A stretch of 64,000 nt of DNA from Pseudopyrenochaeta lycopersici. Lineage: Eukaryota; Ascomycota; Dothideomycetes; Pleosporales; Pseudopyrenochaetaceae. Within the stretch, counting starts at the first letter, position 1; each line of letters begins with the position of its first letter. The stretch spans positions 2,046,001 to 2,110,000 of the forward strand of contig NHZP01000004.1 of assembly GCA_003313425.1 (NCBI GenBank). Direction: 5' to 3'. Below are positions 21,074 through 31,282 of this stretch, piece after piece. The translations under genes were made by a program, and so were the position numbers. Below the pieces are notes generated by a model. That model was given only the letters and a program-made list of their open reading frames with translations. It was not told the origin of the DNA and ran no database searches.

Positions 21074-22580
21074 GGAGTAAACTTGTCAGTATTCAGGACC
21101 TTCTCACAGTGCCCACAGCAATAAACGACAAGATGGAGACGGACACGGATACAGAGGATGATGAGGATGAGTATACGGATGAATCGGGTCTGGAGGACAC
21201 AGATAGGAGATAAAGAATATAGACAAGAGACACGAACGAGGAATACGGATTAGAGACACAGATAAGGCCCTGTACGTATTAAGGGTGTAGCGTTTTTAAT
21301 GGTAAAGCGATCACAACGTTATTCTCTCCCCTCCCCCTGTAAGATACAAGGTGCGTGCCTGGAAAGAGTATGATGTTAGATATACAAGCACAGCAGCGAG
21401 GGTCCGTGATATTGTATTGTAGTACAAAGCTCGGGAGTAACCACTTAGCACACACACACTACATAAAAGGAGAAAAACAAGGAACAATCAATACAATCAT
21501 CAGTTTCTACTAAGCGCATTTCAGCATTTTATCTGGCGCCCCCTCACTAGAACTAGTGCGATTACTAATCGGATAGAGCGTTCTACACACTCTACAAGGT
21601 AGAATAGAATCAGTGTCTATTCTACAGTGCAGAGTAGAATTATGGTCTATTCTAATCTACTCTATAATGCCCATGTATGGTTGGTGGAGCTAACCTCGTA
21701 CGAGTCGGATTGCCGTCGGCTACATTGTGATGAGGTTCTGTCTAACGTTAAGCTAATAGCTCGACATTCATAGCTCTGTTTCGTGGAGTTACTACCAACT
21801 ATGCCGTGCAGCCCTCCAGCTTCTTTGCTAGTACAGCCGGATAAAAGGGTCCCAGCCATGCTTATTTGACGATTACGCACAGTAGGCGAGTTGATGTTGC
21901 TAATCAACCGTCTGTCTTGGTCTTTAGGTTCGACAATGAAAAGGGTACGAGTAGTAATCCATGGCGGGGTCTGGAGAAGTGAAAAGCGCGTAAGGGGCGA
22001 AAGAATCAGTGCAGTATTAATGAGATAACTTCCTACAAGCTCGTTGGGGTCTATGGCTGCTTACCTATGCAAATTCCCATCAGCTGCAATGACCTGCAGC
22101 TGTCCGCTCTGAAGGCTTAAAGATTATGCCGATAGTTGGGGTGAGCGGAGAGGCAGATTCTTGGACGCATAAAACATATATCGATAGAACTTCGAAGATA
22201 GAGTTAGTGTGGAGGGGTTGCTGATAGTTCTGAGGCCGGGCTCACTATGCTCAAAAACGCAGAGATATCTAGATGGCATTGACTTTTGGTGCGCGTCCTT
22301 CAAAAGCAAATTATGGCTGAGGTCGACGTCGGCCAGTCAGGCTACAGTCATTCCTTTCTGCCAGTTACGAGTGCCCCGGTCGAGCTAGTGAAGGCCACAC
22401 TGCGGATTAGCAGCTTTCACTGAGCTCACTAATCTCTTCGATAGTCTGCTTTCTCCTTTAAGACTAATTCTGACGCGTTGGTCCTGCTGTGGAAAATGTG
22501 ATAACACCAGATTTCGTGAACAAAGACTCGTAAAAGGAGCATTCAGACAAACAAGCCTAAACCTCCTCACATTCAAGTAA
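21074..22580. other. Intergenic region, no gene recognised
   Basis: Contains short, unrecognised frames and a cluster of imperfect palindromes built on TAGAATAGA/TCTATTCTA (21597-21665). A tRNA-primer-site-like TGGCGCCCCC lies at 21534-21543, preceded by a TG..CA-bounded stretch that might be an LTR end (see findings). Confidence 0.45.
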
Positions 22581-23756
22581 TCATCCCACACAGACACCTC
22601 CGCTGTTTCCCAATCTCTCAGTCGCATCCTCAATATTGACTAGGCAAGCCAGTTCGGGATGCTCCTCTGCCCATTGTCGACTTAGTCTCCAATTTTCGAG
22701 ACAGCCAACATGACTTTCAAACTCCGGGTTCAAGATTACACCACCCAAGTGGGATTTCAGAATGAGATCTTTCCCATGGGGCCATACAAAACGAAGAGCC
22801 CTTATGTACATGAAGGCTGAATGTTGGCTGCAGAAAATCTGAAGATTGTTCAGGACCATATATTCTCGTAGACGCGGCCAGGGAAGATAATCCACAGATA
22901 TCATATGTGGAGTGGTTTCCTGGAGTGAGGAAGGGCGATACCAGCTCGGAATGTCCTCGTACGACTGGGATCGAGGGTATACGCGCCACTACCATACCCA
23001 GTTGTCAGTGATTTAAAGCGTCTGGATGGGTTGAGCACAAAGGCAGAAGCATACCCGCAGTAAGCGATACATCAGAATGTGAACGCCAAAAAGGACGGCG
23101 TTCGATTGGAACTCGTGACGCCGGAGGATGTCGGCTATGGTAGCAACAACAGGATTGGTGTCTCTACTCTGCAGAAGCAATTGAGACAGACAAGGCGTGC
23201 GAGGAAGCGGGGTGCTGACCGGAAGTGCATTCGATAAAGCAATATGCTCCTTCAAGAGCAGTGAATAGCTTGCATGTTCCATGCAGTCGGCTTTGCTTTG
23301 ATGCTCGATTCCGCATACGCAAAGCACAAATGGCGGCGAACTCATAGCCTGTGCCCATCGTGTAGCGGCTTCGTCGGCGGCTGTCCGCGCGTTCTGAATC
23401 ATTTCGGCTTGCGGCACCTCGGTGCCAGAAAGAGCGGTGTCAGACTCCCGCTGTCGCGCATTCTCAGAACCCGTTGCGAGGCATCCCGCATACCGGATCA
23501 AGAGAGGCGTGCTGAGGGACTGACCGGTAGACGGAAAGACGTCAAGCAGAAGCGTGTTAGTAGGGCCAGACCTCAGTGCTTCAACTTCTATACGAAGGGC
23601 CTCTAGCTCAGAACGGCAGCTTTTGATGTCAGCTTCCAAATGACAGATTCGAATTTTATCTTTCTCCCTACGAGCCTTGTGATTCAGCCGGTCTGCATGT
23701 CGCTTTCGCGCCAATTGTTCATCGGTGCGAAAGCGGCTTTTCTTGGGAGTAGACAT
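22581..23756 (-). CDS. bZIP transcription factor with DUF3425 domain, two exons
   Basis: Exons 23756-23055 and 22988-22581 give 369 aa. The 66-nt intron (GTATGC..GGTAG) joins LMYRLLR to WRVYPRSQSYEDIPSWYRP in frame. Residues about 10-60 are a bZIP: a basic region KRHADRLNHKARREKDKIRI and a short heptad segment (LEADIKSCRSELEALRIEVE). The C-terminal half matches the fungal DUF3425 domain: a buried helical segment ending ILMYRLLRW, then WYRPSSLQ, DYLPWPRLREYMV, LRFVWPHG, ENWRLSRQWAEEHPELAC. Proteins of this type bind GACGTC/TGACTCA-like DNA as dimers and often regulate stress or secondary-metabolism genes. The gene points away from the oxidase/P450 genes. Its own promoter holds a conserved GACGTC-dyad block 47-124 bp upstream of the ATG, suggesting autoregulation. 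Confidence 0.85.
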
Positions 23757-23803
23757 CCGGTCGATATACTGCTTTCCCCTGCGCAGGATGATGAATTATG
23801 CGA

Positions 23804-23878
23804 ATCGACGTCGACCAGCAGGAAGCTTTACATAGTACTGGGCGTCCACGTTGTCAGGGAGACGGTCGACGTCGACCA
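23804..23878. promoter_or_regulatory. GACGTC-dyad block, copy A (bZIP promoter)
   Basis: Two palindromes, TCGACGTCGA at 23805-23814 and GGTCGACGTCGACC (perfect 14-mer) at 23864-23877, bracket a roughly 50-bp segment containing AGCTTTACATAGTACTGG. The same arrangement, order and spacing recur at 28373-28444 (copy B), with about 80% identity by eye over the whole block. GACGTC is the core recognised by CRE-type bZIP dimers. Position is directly upstream of the bZIP start codon. Because the outer 12 bp are inverted repeats, a tiny transposon-like unit is the alternative reading. Confidence 0.6.
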
Positions 23879-24285
23879 AAACTTGCTCGCTTAAGTGCGG
23901 GGTCGCCACACGTTAGGCGGGATTGTATCTGGAACGACTTGGCTCACAAACATGCTAAAACATGCGCTAACGCACCTGTATTCCACCTAGATTCGTCCTC
24001 AAACTCTAAACATAGCTTTAATTCACAAGAGGTCGTGTGTGGGAGTAAAATCGCCCGTAATGGCCATACCCTTTGACCCGAACTTGCTGGACAATGCGCT
24101 TGTTTAACTTGCGGCCGCTGACAAGCTGCTAAACCCGTTTACCCTCCCGCTTGTTAACTACTGCTCCAGCTTATTAATTATGAGGGGAATACTATGAAGA
24201 GCTCTGCCAGGAGTTTGAGGATTAAGTTTATTAGTAGTTAGGGAACACGCATTGCTAACCGATTCTTGGTTTGATTCTGGTTTAA

Positions 24286-24567
24286 CCTCTGAAAACTAGG
24301 ACATTTGAGTTCAGTGAGACAAAGCATATTAGCGCACTACATGTTCCACCTAAAGAGAAGCTGTTTAGGTTACTCTGCACACCCGATTCACAGTCACACC
24401 GCATTAAACATCAACATACATTGCAGCATCTTGCTGAAGCTGAAGCTCAAACTAAGGCTTCACTAGATCCTAGCCAGTTTGTATATGCCAATTCGTGTTG
24501 CGCAGTTCTAGCCAAGACCAACCCTCAAGGCAAAGCATGCGGACTTGAGTTGTACGAACAGTTGTGA
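24286..24567 (+). pseudogene. Unrecognised open frame without start
   Basis: An open frame of 93 codons ends at a TGA (24565-24567) and lacks an ATG near its beginning. It reads TKHISALHVPPKEKLFRLL and HTLQHLAEAEAQTKASLDPS, ending KACGLELYEQL. The composition (balanced, few low-complexity runs) suggests a coding relic. I do not recognise a domain. The region around it (23881-25243) otherwise shows no gene. A minus-strand frame at 24844-25149 has one hydrophobic helix and is equally unassigned. Confidence 0.2.
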
Positions 24568-25243
24568 TACTGCAACCAAGATACTGCATTTTAGGACGTC
24601 GTGGATATGCACTAGCCCACGCTGGCTGGTGACCGGACAGCAGCTGTCATTCCATTTGATTGATCATCTGCTGCTCTTCTTGCCACATAATTGAACAGCG
24701 ATGAGAGCATCGTGCAATGGGGTTAAATTCATCGAACAACAGTTTCCCAGGATGCGTTCCTCGGACTTGTGACGAGGGCTCCCTTGCATTGCCCGTGCTT
24801 TTCTCCTTCAGTAGTCATGATTCATATCTGAGACTCTTACTCGTCATATGAATCGACAATCAACTTTCGATATTTGGTTGATCAATTCTACGGAGGTTAT
24901 GATCAAGGCAAGGAGATAAAAGCATATCCCTACCAATGAAGCGGGGTCTGAGATATTTTCCATAGACAGATTGGAGCATGCCGCACGCTGGGACCATGAA
25001 ACCTCGGCCTCTTCCGCTTCATGCAAGTCGACAAGCTTCTCGACCCACTCACATGCGCGCCTCTCACGATCTGAACACGCATCAATATGAAAGACCTGTC
25101 GAGCCCGGGCGCTTCGCTTTTCCACGCGTATGAGGAGGGATACTGTCATATATAATCTAACGTAAGCTCATGCCCTTCCCCATATTTCTTTACCTTCGCG
25201 ATTGCTGATCGGCTAAGTATTCGAAGGAAACTCAACTGAAAAC

Positions 25244-25522
25244 ATGGCACTAGGAGAGGCTCCCCCAGCGAGCCCATTAGCATCAACTCGAGCCCCCCTA
25301 GCACCTCTAGTCAAGGAGGATCCTCTAAGCAAGGACCAATGGAGGACATTGCTGGCCGTTGCGGATACAGTTATATCCGCTCCCGTCGAGAACACCAAGA
25401 GCACGACACCGTTCAAGGCAATTGCCGTTGACCTAAGCACATTCGCCAGCGTGGTGTCGACTCTAGAGATGCTCAGCCGCAAAGCTCGAGCCTGCTCAAT
25501 CGCAATTCTTAATAGGGGCTAG
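25244..25522 (+). pseudogene. Long-chain fatty alcohol oxidase, N-terminal stub
   Basis: The 92-residue frame starts ATGGCACTAGGAGAGG and encodes a proline-rich leader followed by DPLSKDQWRTLLAVADTVIS. This matches my recollection of the N terminus of fungal FAD-dependent long-chain fatty alcohol oxidases (GMC-type, about 700-750 aa): a Pro-rich leader, then '(F/L)S..QW.TL.A..D..I'. It then reads on for 40 residues and stops. The FAD-binding and catalytic parts are absent. DNA from about 25530 turns TA-rich in the RIP style (25540-25740), so the gene was probably cut by a repeat. Oxidation of omega-hydroxy fatty acids by such enzymes normally follows the CYP52-type P450 step, and a CYP52-like P450 lies 0.8 kb away. 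Confidence 0.45.
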
Positions 25523-26321
25523 ATCTAGCGAGCTAGGGCAGTTAAAGTAGTGCTTAAGCTTATTCTTCTGCTTCTAAATCTTAGCAATATTCCCTAGCGT
25601 CGCATAGTAGTAAGGCTTATCTGCCGCCTTATCTTAAGTATACTATAATAAATTACTATATAGAGATAAGCGCGAGGGTAGTAAACTAAATATTAAGTAT
25701 ATGCATAACTCTTACTTTAAAACAATTTAATTATATTATATATTAGCTGAGATACGTGGTGTTGAAGTTTTGCGTACAAATGCATGTGAGGCTGGCTCGT
25801 GCGCTGGCGGAAGAAACTTTATTCGCGTGACTGTATGTATGCGAGGGGCCTCAGGCTTAGTGCGGGCATCGAAGTTGTTGAGTCTAGGTGGGCGACGACA
25901 TTTGAAACATGGCAGAGGATGATTGGAGCAGCAGCGATTCCTGTAGCTGAAGGAGATTGTGCCGAGTAAGCGGAAGAGAACAAGTACTGTTAGGGGACAG
26001 CGTCGACGTTGCACGCTTCCATCTAGGCATGGGACGTGGCAGAAAGGGGGTTCATACTGAGTTTTGGAATCATGCAAGTTGGTTGTCGTAGCAGTGATAG
26101 TTGTTGTTGATGTTCCTGCCGATTGTTGAACTGAGATGGGCCGAAGTGCACTACGTTAACAGCTTGAATCACATCGAACAAAATTTGTGGGAGAAGCGGG
26201 AGCAATTGATATCTCAATTCATTCTTTTCTTTGCTTTGTTATAGCACCGATGAACTATCGCTACGTCAAGAATGCAAATTCAACCGTAGGATCAACTTTA
26301 CTCGTGGTGATGCATGCATTT
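25523..26321. other. Repeat-derived spacer and P450 3' flank
   Basis: The first 220 bp are TA-rich with CTTA/TAAG-type RIP-like composition and no recognisable element. The rest is normal unique DNA with short frames (25736-26217, minus strand) that carry no motif I recognise. Confidence 0.4.
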
Positions 26322-28057
26322 CTACATAGACTGATTCGCCATGTGAAGCCTCAACTTTGTCCCATTCCCGGGACGGCCTGTCAAGTTTAGGTTCCAAGAA
26401 ATGCGCGATGCATTGCCCAAGTTATCGAGCTGATCATACTTCTGCAGCAACCTGACGGTGACATAGCCAGCTTCTGTAAGCGCCAATTGCTGGCCTAAGC
26501 AGATTCTACTCGCATCCATCAGCCCCGTGACCATCAGTCCTCTATACAGATGGATACTTACCTCGGCCCACCATTGAAGGGCAGGAACTCAAAACCTGGT
26601 CTCTTGCTGTTCCATCGCTCGGGCTTATACTCCTCTGCGTCTGGACCCCAGAAGTCGGTTGTCCGCATCATGGAGTAGACGTGGTAGTTGACTTCGGTTC
26701 CCTTGGGCACGAATATTGGAGATTGTCCATCCTCGCCACCGCCATGGGGGAGGGTTGTGTTAACTATAGCACGACGACTGTTTAGTGGCACGCTGGGGTA
26801 CAAGCGTAGCGCTTCGGACAAGCACCATTGCAGATATTGACAGCTCTTAAGACTGGCGAATGTGATCTTGCTGTTGTCGTGGCCGAAATCGTTGAAAATG
26901 GTATCGCGCAGCTTCTGGAGAATTGTCTCGTGTCGAGATAGGATAATAAAGAGGAAGGAGAGGAGTCCGGCAGTTGTGTCTCGCCCCGCGAGAAGAACAG
27001 AGAGTGTCTGATCTCTAATCTCAACTGGGTCCTTGGTAGCCTGCGCCAGCTCGTGTAGGAAAATATACTTGTGCTTTCCACCCTCTTCGTCCTTTTCCGT
27101 ATCATGTGCAAGCGCATTCTGAATGAACGGTTCTATAAACTTGTGCACGCTCTCGCAGTCTTGGTGGAAAGCCTTGGTCAAAAACCATTTGTGGAAGTCG
27201 TTGAAGCGAATTGCCCAAGCAATACCGTCCTGTGCAGCGTCAAAAGCGCGCACAAACTCGGCGCTCGCGTCACTCTGGGTCTTGTCGCTACCTTGAAGGG
27301 CAGCCAGCTGGGAGTTGACGCACTCGCCGAAAAGGAACTCAGAGGCTGAATCGAGGGTAAAACGGAAAAAGAGCGGTAAGAGATCTACGACTTCCGACCA
27401 GTCATTCTCTCCGGTTGTTACTGCAATGGCTGTAAACAGGTTCTGAACATGTTTTTCATAAAGAGCTACATCGCTAATTTGCTCGCGAGCGAATTGTGGG
27501 CGGAGCAAGGCGCGGGAATGCTCCCATTGTTTACCATCTGAGGAGAAAATGCCAGCACCGAGTCTATATCCATCAGTACGTACGCAGGATTAGTCGCGGA
27601 AAATACTTAAAGTGGTGAAAATGTACCAAAGCGGTTAGACCCAAGAACAAACTCCTTGAATTGAGTCGCTACAACAGCCTGTACATTCTTCGGGTCTCTT
27701 GTATGCAGAATCGGAACTCCTAAGAACGAACCCGCCATCGTGTGGACAGGGCGTCCCTTAACATTGGAAACATGGTCGAATCTTGACTTTATGTACACGG
27801 GAAGTCTATCATCATTGTTATCGTAGGCGTTAAAGTGTTACAGTGGAGAACGCTTACTCGTTATTGTTGATCGCTTTGATGAGGTCAAGCATAGGGCTGA
27901 TTCCAAAAGGATCTAGCGATGGAAACTTTGGAGGCTTTTCACAGCCTCGTCGCTTTGCAGCGGCGGCATGTTTGTAACCAGTTACGACTGATGACACCAG
28001 ATTGTACACCACAAGACCCACCAGCGCATAAGAAATATAAAGAAGGGCACCCATCAT
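26322..28057 (-). CDS. Microsomal cytochrome P450, CYP52-like, with a damaged splice donor
   Basis: Exons on the minus strand are 28057-27858, 27805-27611, 27563-26562 and 26505-26322, giving 526 aa in one frame. Residues 3-27 are an N-terminal membrane anchor (ER). The I-helix oxygen-binding motif AGRDTT is at 324-329. ExxR (EALR) is at 382-385. The haem-binding loop FNGGPRICLG is at 461-470, with the Cys at 468, and is rebuilt across intron 3 (56 nt, GTAAGT..GTAG). The sequence around it (ICLGQQLALTEAGYV) is typical of the CYP52 alkane/fatty-acid omega-hydroxylase group. The odd point is intron 2 (27610-27564, 47 nt). It has a normal branch point (CTAAT) and AG but begins TTAAGT instead of GTAAGT. 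Without splicing, translation stops after ..FGTFSPL. An alternative GTACAT..CTCAG splice keeps frame but drops the conserved PLLGAGIFSS segment. Function would be fatty-acid or xenobiotic hydroxylation. It is transcribed away from the epoxide hydrolase. Confidence 0.85.
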
Positions 28058-28372
28058 GTATAGTGAAGAACAAAAGAAAGATGAAGGATACTAAGCATAT
28101 AAATGCTGAGCAATGCGATCATATGATAAAATTGTTGGTCACTGGAGCCGAGTTAGCTCATAGTTCACTTCTCCCGCTACCTCTCGTTTCATCCCTGAGC
28201 CTGGAATTGAGTGGTACCATCCCGATGATACGAGCGAATACTGAATTGTGGCCCTAGTCAACGATGGAGGCCGCTCGTTCATGGATTCATTGGTGAAAGA
28301 GCAGCCTTTATTGGTCGTGGATATACGGCCGACAACACTCCTTTACCTGTTTAGGCTAATCAAGTATGAAAA

Positions 28373-28444
28373 TTGACGTCAACCAACAGAAAGCTTTGCA
28401 CAGTACTGGATGTCCGAGTTGTTGGAAGACGGTCGACGTCGACC
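28373..28444. promoter_or_regulatory. GACGTC-dyad block, copy B (shared P450/epoxide hydrolase promoter)
   Basis: Palindromes TTGACGTCAA (28373-28382) and GGTCGACGTCGACC (28431-28444) flank AGCTTTGCACAGTACTGG. Copy A at 23804-23878 has the same layout, with 60-61 bp between palindrome centres. The 14-mer is identical in both copies. It lies 153-224 bp upstream of the epoxide hydrolase ATG and 316-387 bp upstream of the P450 ATG, so it can serve both genes. A binding role for the nearby bZIP is inferred. Confidence 0.6.
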
Positions 28445-28596
28445 AACACTAAATTGCGCCACGCGCTAGCTGGCCCACCTCGGTTCGCCCTGCTCCTACT
28501 CCACTCTAGACAAATACCACTGAAAACATCAATATACTGTAAACGATTAATCTCCAATTGAACCTCTTTTTACTGATTGCTCGAGAAGAAGGCAGA

Positions 28597-29904
28597 ATGG
28601 TAACCTCGAAGCCTTTCAAAATCAACGTCACCGATGGAGACCTCGAACTTCTAAGGAAAAAGCTCGAGCTAGCGCGTTTACCCGATCAGCCCGAAGGCTA
28701 CAATGTCAAACAAGGTGTCAGAGTTCCAGAGATGTCGCGTGTGCTTGAGCATTGGAAGACAGAGTTCTTGCCTAAGTGGCGGGAGCACGAAGCGAAACTG
28801 AATGAGCTGCCTATGTTCACTCGTCCTGTGCAAACAGACGGTTTTGGCACACTAGACATGCATTTTATTCACAAGCGGAGCAATATCAAGGGCGCAATAC
28901 CCCTCCTGTTTGTGCACGGATGGCCTGGGAGCTTCATTGAAGTTATGAAGTTACTGGAGCCGTTGGCGAACCCACCAGAAGGAAAGCAGGCTTTCCATGT
29001 GGTGGCGCCAAGTCTTCCTAACTATGGCTTCAGTGAGGCGGTTCAGAAGGTACATATTCTCTGCCATTAAAGTTTTCTCCAGATGGATCGTACTAATGTG
29101 TCTTGCTAGCGGGGCTTCAACCTTCGGCATTACGGCTTCGTGATGAATCAACTCATGCTCGAACTCGGCTACAACCAATACGTGTCTCAGGGCGGTGATT
29201 GGGGCTCGATGATAACCAGAATCATGGGTCGCTATCACGAAGAACATTTGAAGGCCATTCACGTAAACCTGGCTGCCTTTGTTTCTAGAAATCTCGTCAA
29301 GCAACCTTGGCTCCTCATGCTTGCATTCCTTCCAGGCTGGTGGCCTACAACACTCGAGAAGCAGGGCTTAGCGAATGGACAGGATTATATGGCCGATGGC
29401 AATGGCTACTACAAGATGCATCAAACGCGCCCACAGACGGTAGCATACTGCCTTTCTGATTCTCCTGTTGCGTTGCTTGGCTGGATCTACGAGAAGCTGC
29501 TCCACTGGACTGATAGCTATCCATTTACGCCAGATGATATTCTCGTCTGGGTGTCCATATATTGGTTCTCGCGTGCAGGGCCTGGCGCAAGCGTGCGTAC
29601 CTACTTCGAAGCGAATGATCCTGAACCTCAGTACCAGGACGAGCATAAGGCGAACGCGATGTTCGATTGGACGAATCCGCTATTAGGTGTCAGTCAATTC
29701 CCTAAAGACATCATTGCCATCCCACGGTTCTTGCTGAGGACGCTTGGACGCGTTGGGTTCGAGCGGATGCATGCTTCAGGAGGCCACTTTGCTGCGTATG
29801 AGAGGCCTAACGAGCTGATCAGTGATTTGAGGGAGTTCTACGGGCCTGGTGGAGGTGCTCACGGACTCGTGGACCTGACTGCGAACAAGGATTTGAGTGA
29901 TTAA
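28597..29904 (+). CDS. Epoxide hydrolase (EHN-type, alpha/beta-hydrolase), two exons
   Basis: Exons 28597-29049 and 29110-29904 are joined by a 60-nt intron (GTACAT..TACTAAT..GCTAG), giving 415 aa. Residues 1-100 are the epoxide-hydrolase N-terminal domain (MVTSKPFKINVTDGDLELLR). The alpha/beta-hydrolase fold follows, with the oxyanion motif HGWPGS at 107-112, the nucleophile Asp181 in GGDWGS and the catalytic His377 in GGHFAAYERP. Such enzymes open epoxides to diols through a covalent ester on the Asp and are soluble or ER-associated. Downstream ATG 28597 is preferred because the in-frame extension to 28558 has no ATG and the N-terminal domain starts right after 28597. The head-to-head neighbour is a P450, which can generate epoxides, so the pair could act in sequence. 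All visible catalytic residues are intact. Confidence 0.93.
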
Positions 29905-30638
29905 GATCTGAGCGTGTTAGCAAAAAATGATTTATCGACATAACTAGTCGCAAGGTTTGGTATTGACACATCCTTAGGTTCAATGATCATTTCTATGCGC
30001 CCGTACTTGTCCGTTCTATCCAGAAATCGATATTATACGTACCTCGTGTGTCCTGCGCCACCAATGCCGCTAGCTCTTGCTCTCACAGCGAATATGCATA
30101 CCCTATCCTGGCCGTTCAAGGCTTATTATAATATCTCGCCATCTCAAGCCCCGCTCCTTTAAAGATGCACTTGGCGTGAAAACGCTCATTTGGCCTCTGA
30201 GCAGTCCCGAACCGTCTAGGTGTTGATGCTCAGCAGTGTTCATCCACGCTCGGCTGGAAGTGAAAACCCAGCTTGTGGGAACCCACACTCTCTGATGTGC
30301 CTCTAGATACCTGATCAAACTATGAGCTTCATTTTACTTAGTTAGAATACCAGAATTAATATGATCGTGGGAACGTACATGGAGTTCCAAGCTCGTTACT
30401 ACCCAGAGATGCCAACAAGCAATCAAGCAAGCTTGGAGCCTCGGATTGTGCTTGATTGCCTAATTTGGAGGCTGTGATTGTGATTAGATTGATTGGATAG
30501 AAATTTGGTGTTGATTGATTGAAAGATTGATCGAAAGATTGATTGAAAGATTGATTGAAAGATTGATGGAAAGATTGATTGAAAGATTGATAGTTGATGT
30601 GTCAGCTGGACTCGAAACAGGTAATGTTACAAGTAGTT
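29905..30638. other. Intergenic region, no gene seen
   Basis: The 3' flank of the epoxide hydrolase, then unique DNA with one short unassigned frame (30103-30318, minus). A 12-bp tandem repeat (separate entry) lies near its end. The last part is probably the 3' flank of the hAT relic. Confidence 0.5.
30513..30592. repeat. 12-bp tandem repeat, about 6.5 copies
   Basis: Unit GAAAGATTGATT, with single-base variants (GATCG, GATGG). It lies immediately downstream of the hAT relic and may be a subterminal part of that element. Confidence 0.85.
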
Positions 30639-31280
30639 AGCAACCTGGCTCCCACTCGCACAAATTCCATATCTTTTCCATATCGCCGTCGCTGAGCGCA
30701 GCGTCAATCTTTGCGTCATCAGCTGGGTGTTCGAAACCGGCTTTGACCCAAGCTTTGATACACTGCAAAGCAGCTAGCAACTAGGCGCCTATTTTACGTC
30801 TTTTTGGCTCCAAAAGATCGCCAAGCTGCTGAAGAGGCGCTCACATTCGCAGCTAGAGGCAGGAATTGTCATAACACTAATTGCTAACCTAGCCAAATTA
30901 GGGTATTTTGGCAGCAGCTGAGTCCAGTAAAGGACAGGATTGCCGCCCTTCTTGAATTGCTCGCGCGTCCATTTAGGCTTTAGTTTCTTCCACCGCTGAA
31001 ACTCATCTATATCCTTATCGTCGCTATCGTCGGCCTCAGCTATTGCAGCTATCGCCTCTTCAAGGGCGTTTAGGGTGGTATTTCGAGCGGGCTTGTATTC
31101 TCGCCAAAGAAGCTGAAAAGCTGCGTTGTTGGCGCTAACCCAGTTAGGGTAATCACGCCAGCTGCGGTCGCAGTAACGCTTGTAGTACGGGTGGAGGATC
31201 GTGGCGGCGTAGTAGTAAGGTTGAGTCGTCCAGTTTGGCGTAATAGGATTTTAGTATAAGCCAAGCCGCCCCTAAATTAA
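30639..31280 (-). pseudogene. hAT transposase C-terminal half, broken
   Basis: The minus strand encodes, in order, YYAKLDDSTYYYAATILHP, NWVSANNAAFQLLWREYKP, an Asp-rich linker, KWTREQFKKGGNPVLYWTQL and LPKYPNLARLAISVMTIPAS. Then SCECERLFSS and a C-terminal QCIKAWVKAGFEHPADD segment end at a TAA (30639-30641). This is the end of the hAT catalytic domain plus the dimerisation region. At least one frameshift (just after ERLFSS) and a TAG at a Gln position break it, and frame changes occur near the 5' end. The upstream part is cut off by the Fot1-like insertion at 31283. Confidence 0.8.
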
Positions 31281-31282
31281 TA

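Noticed and set aside
23164..23894. Plus-strand ORFs across the bZIP gene
   Set aside because: They are shadows of the minus-strand bZIP-DUF3425 gene, which has the recognisable domains.
26782..27349. ORFs in other frames across the P450
   Set aside because: Shadows; the P450 frame holds AGRDTT, ExxR and the haem loop.
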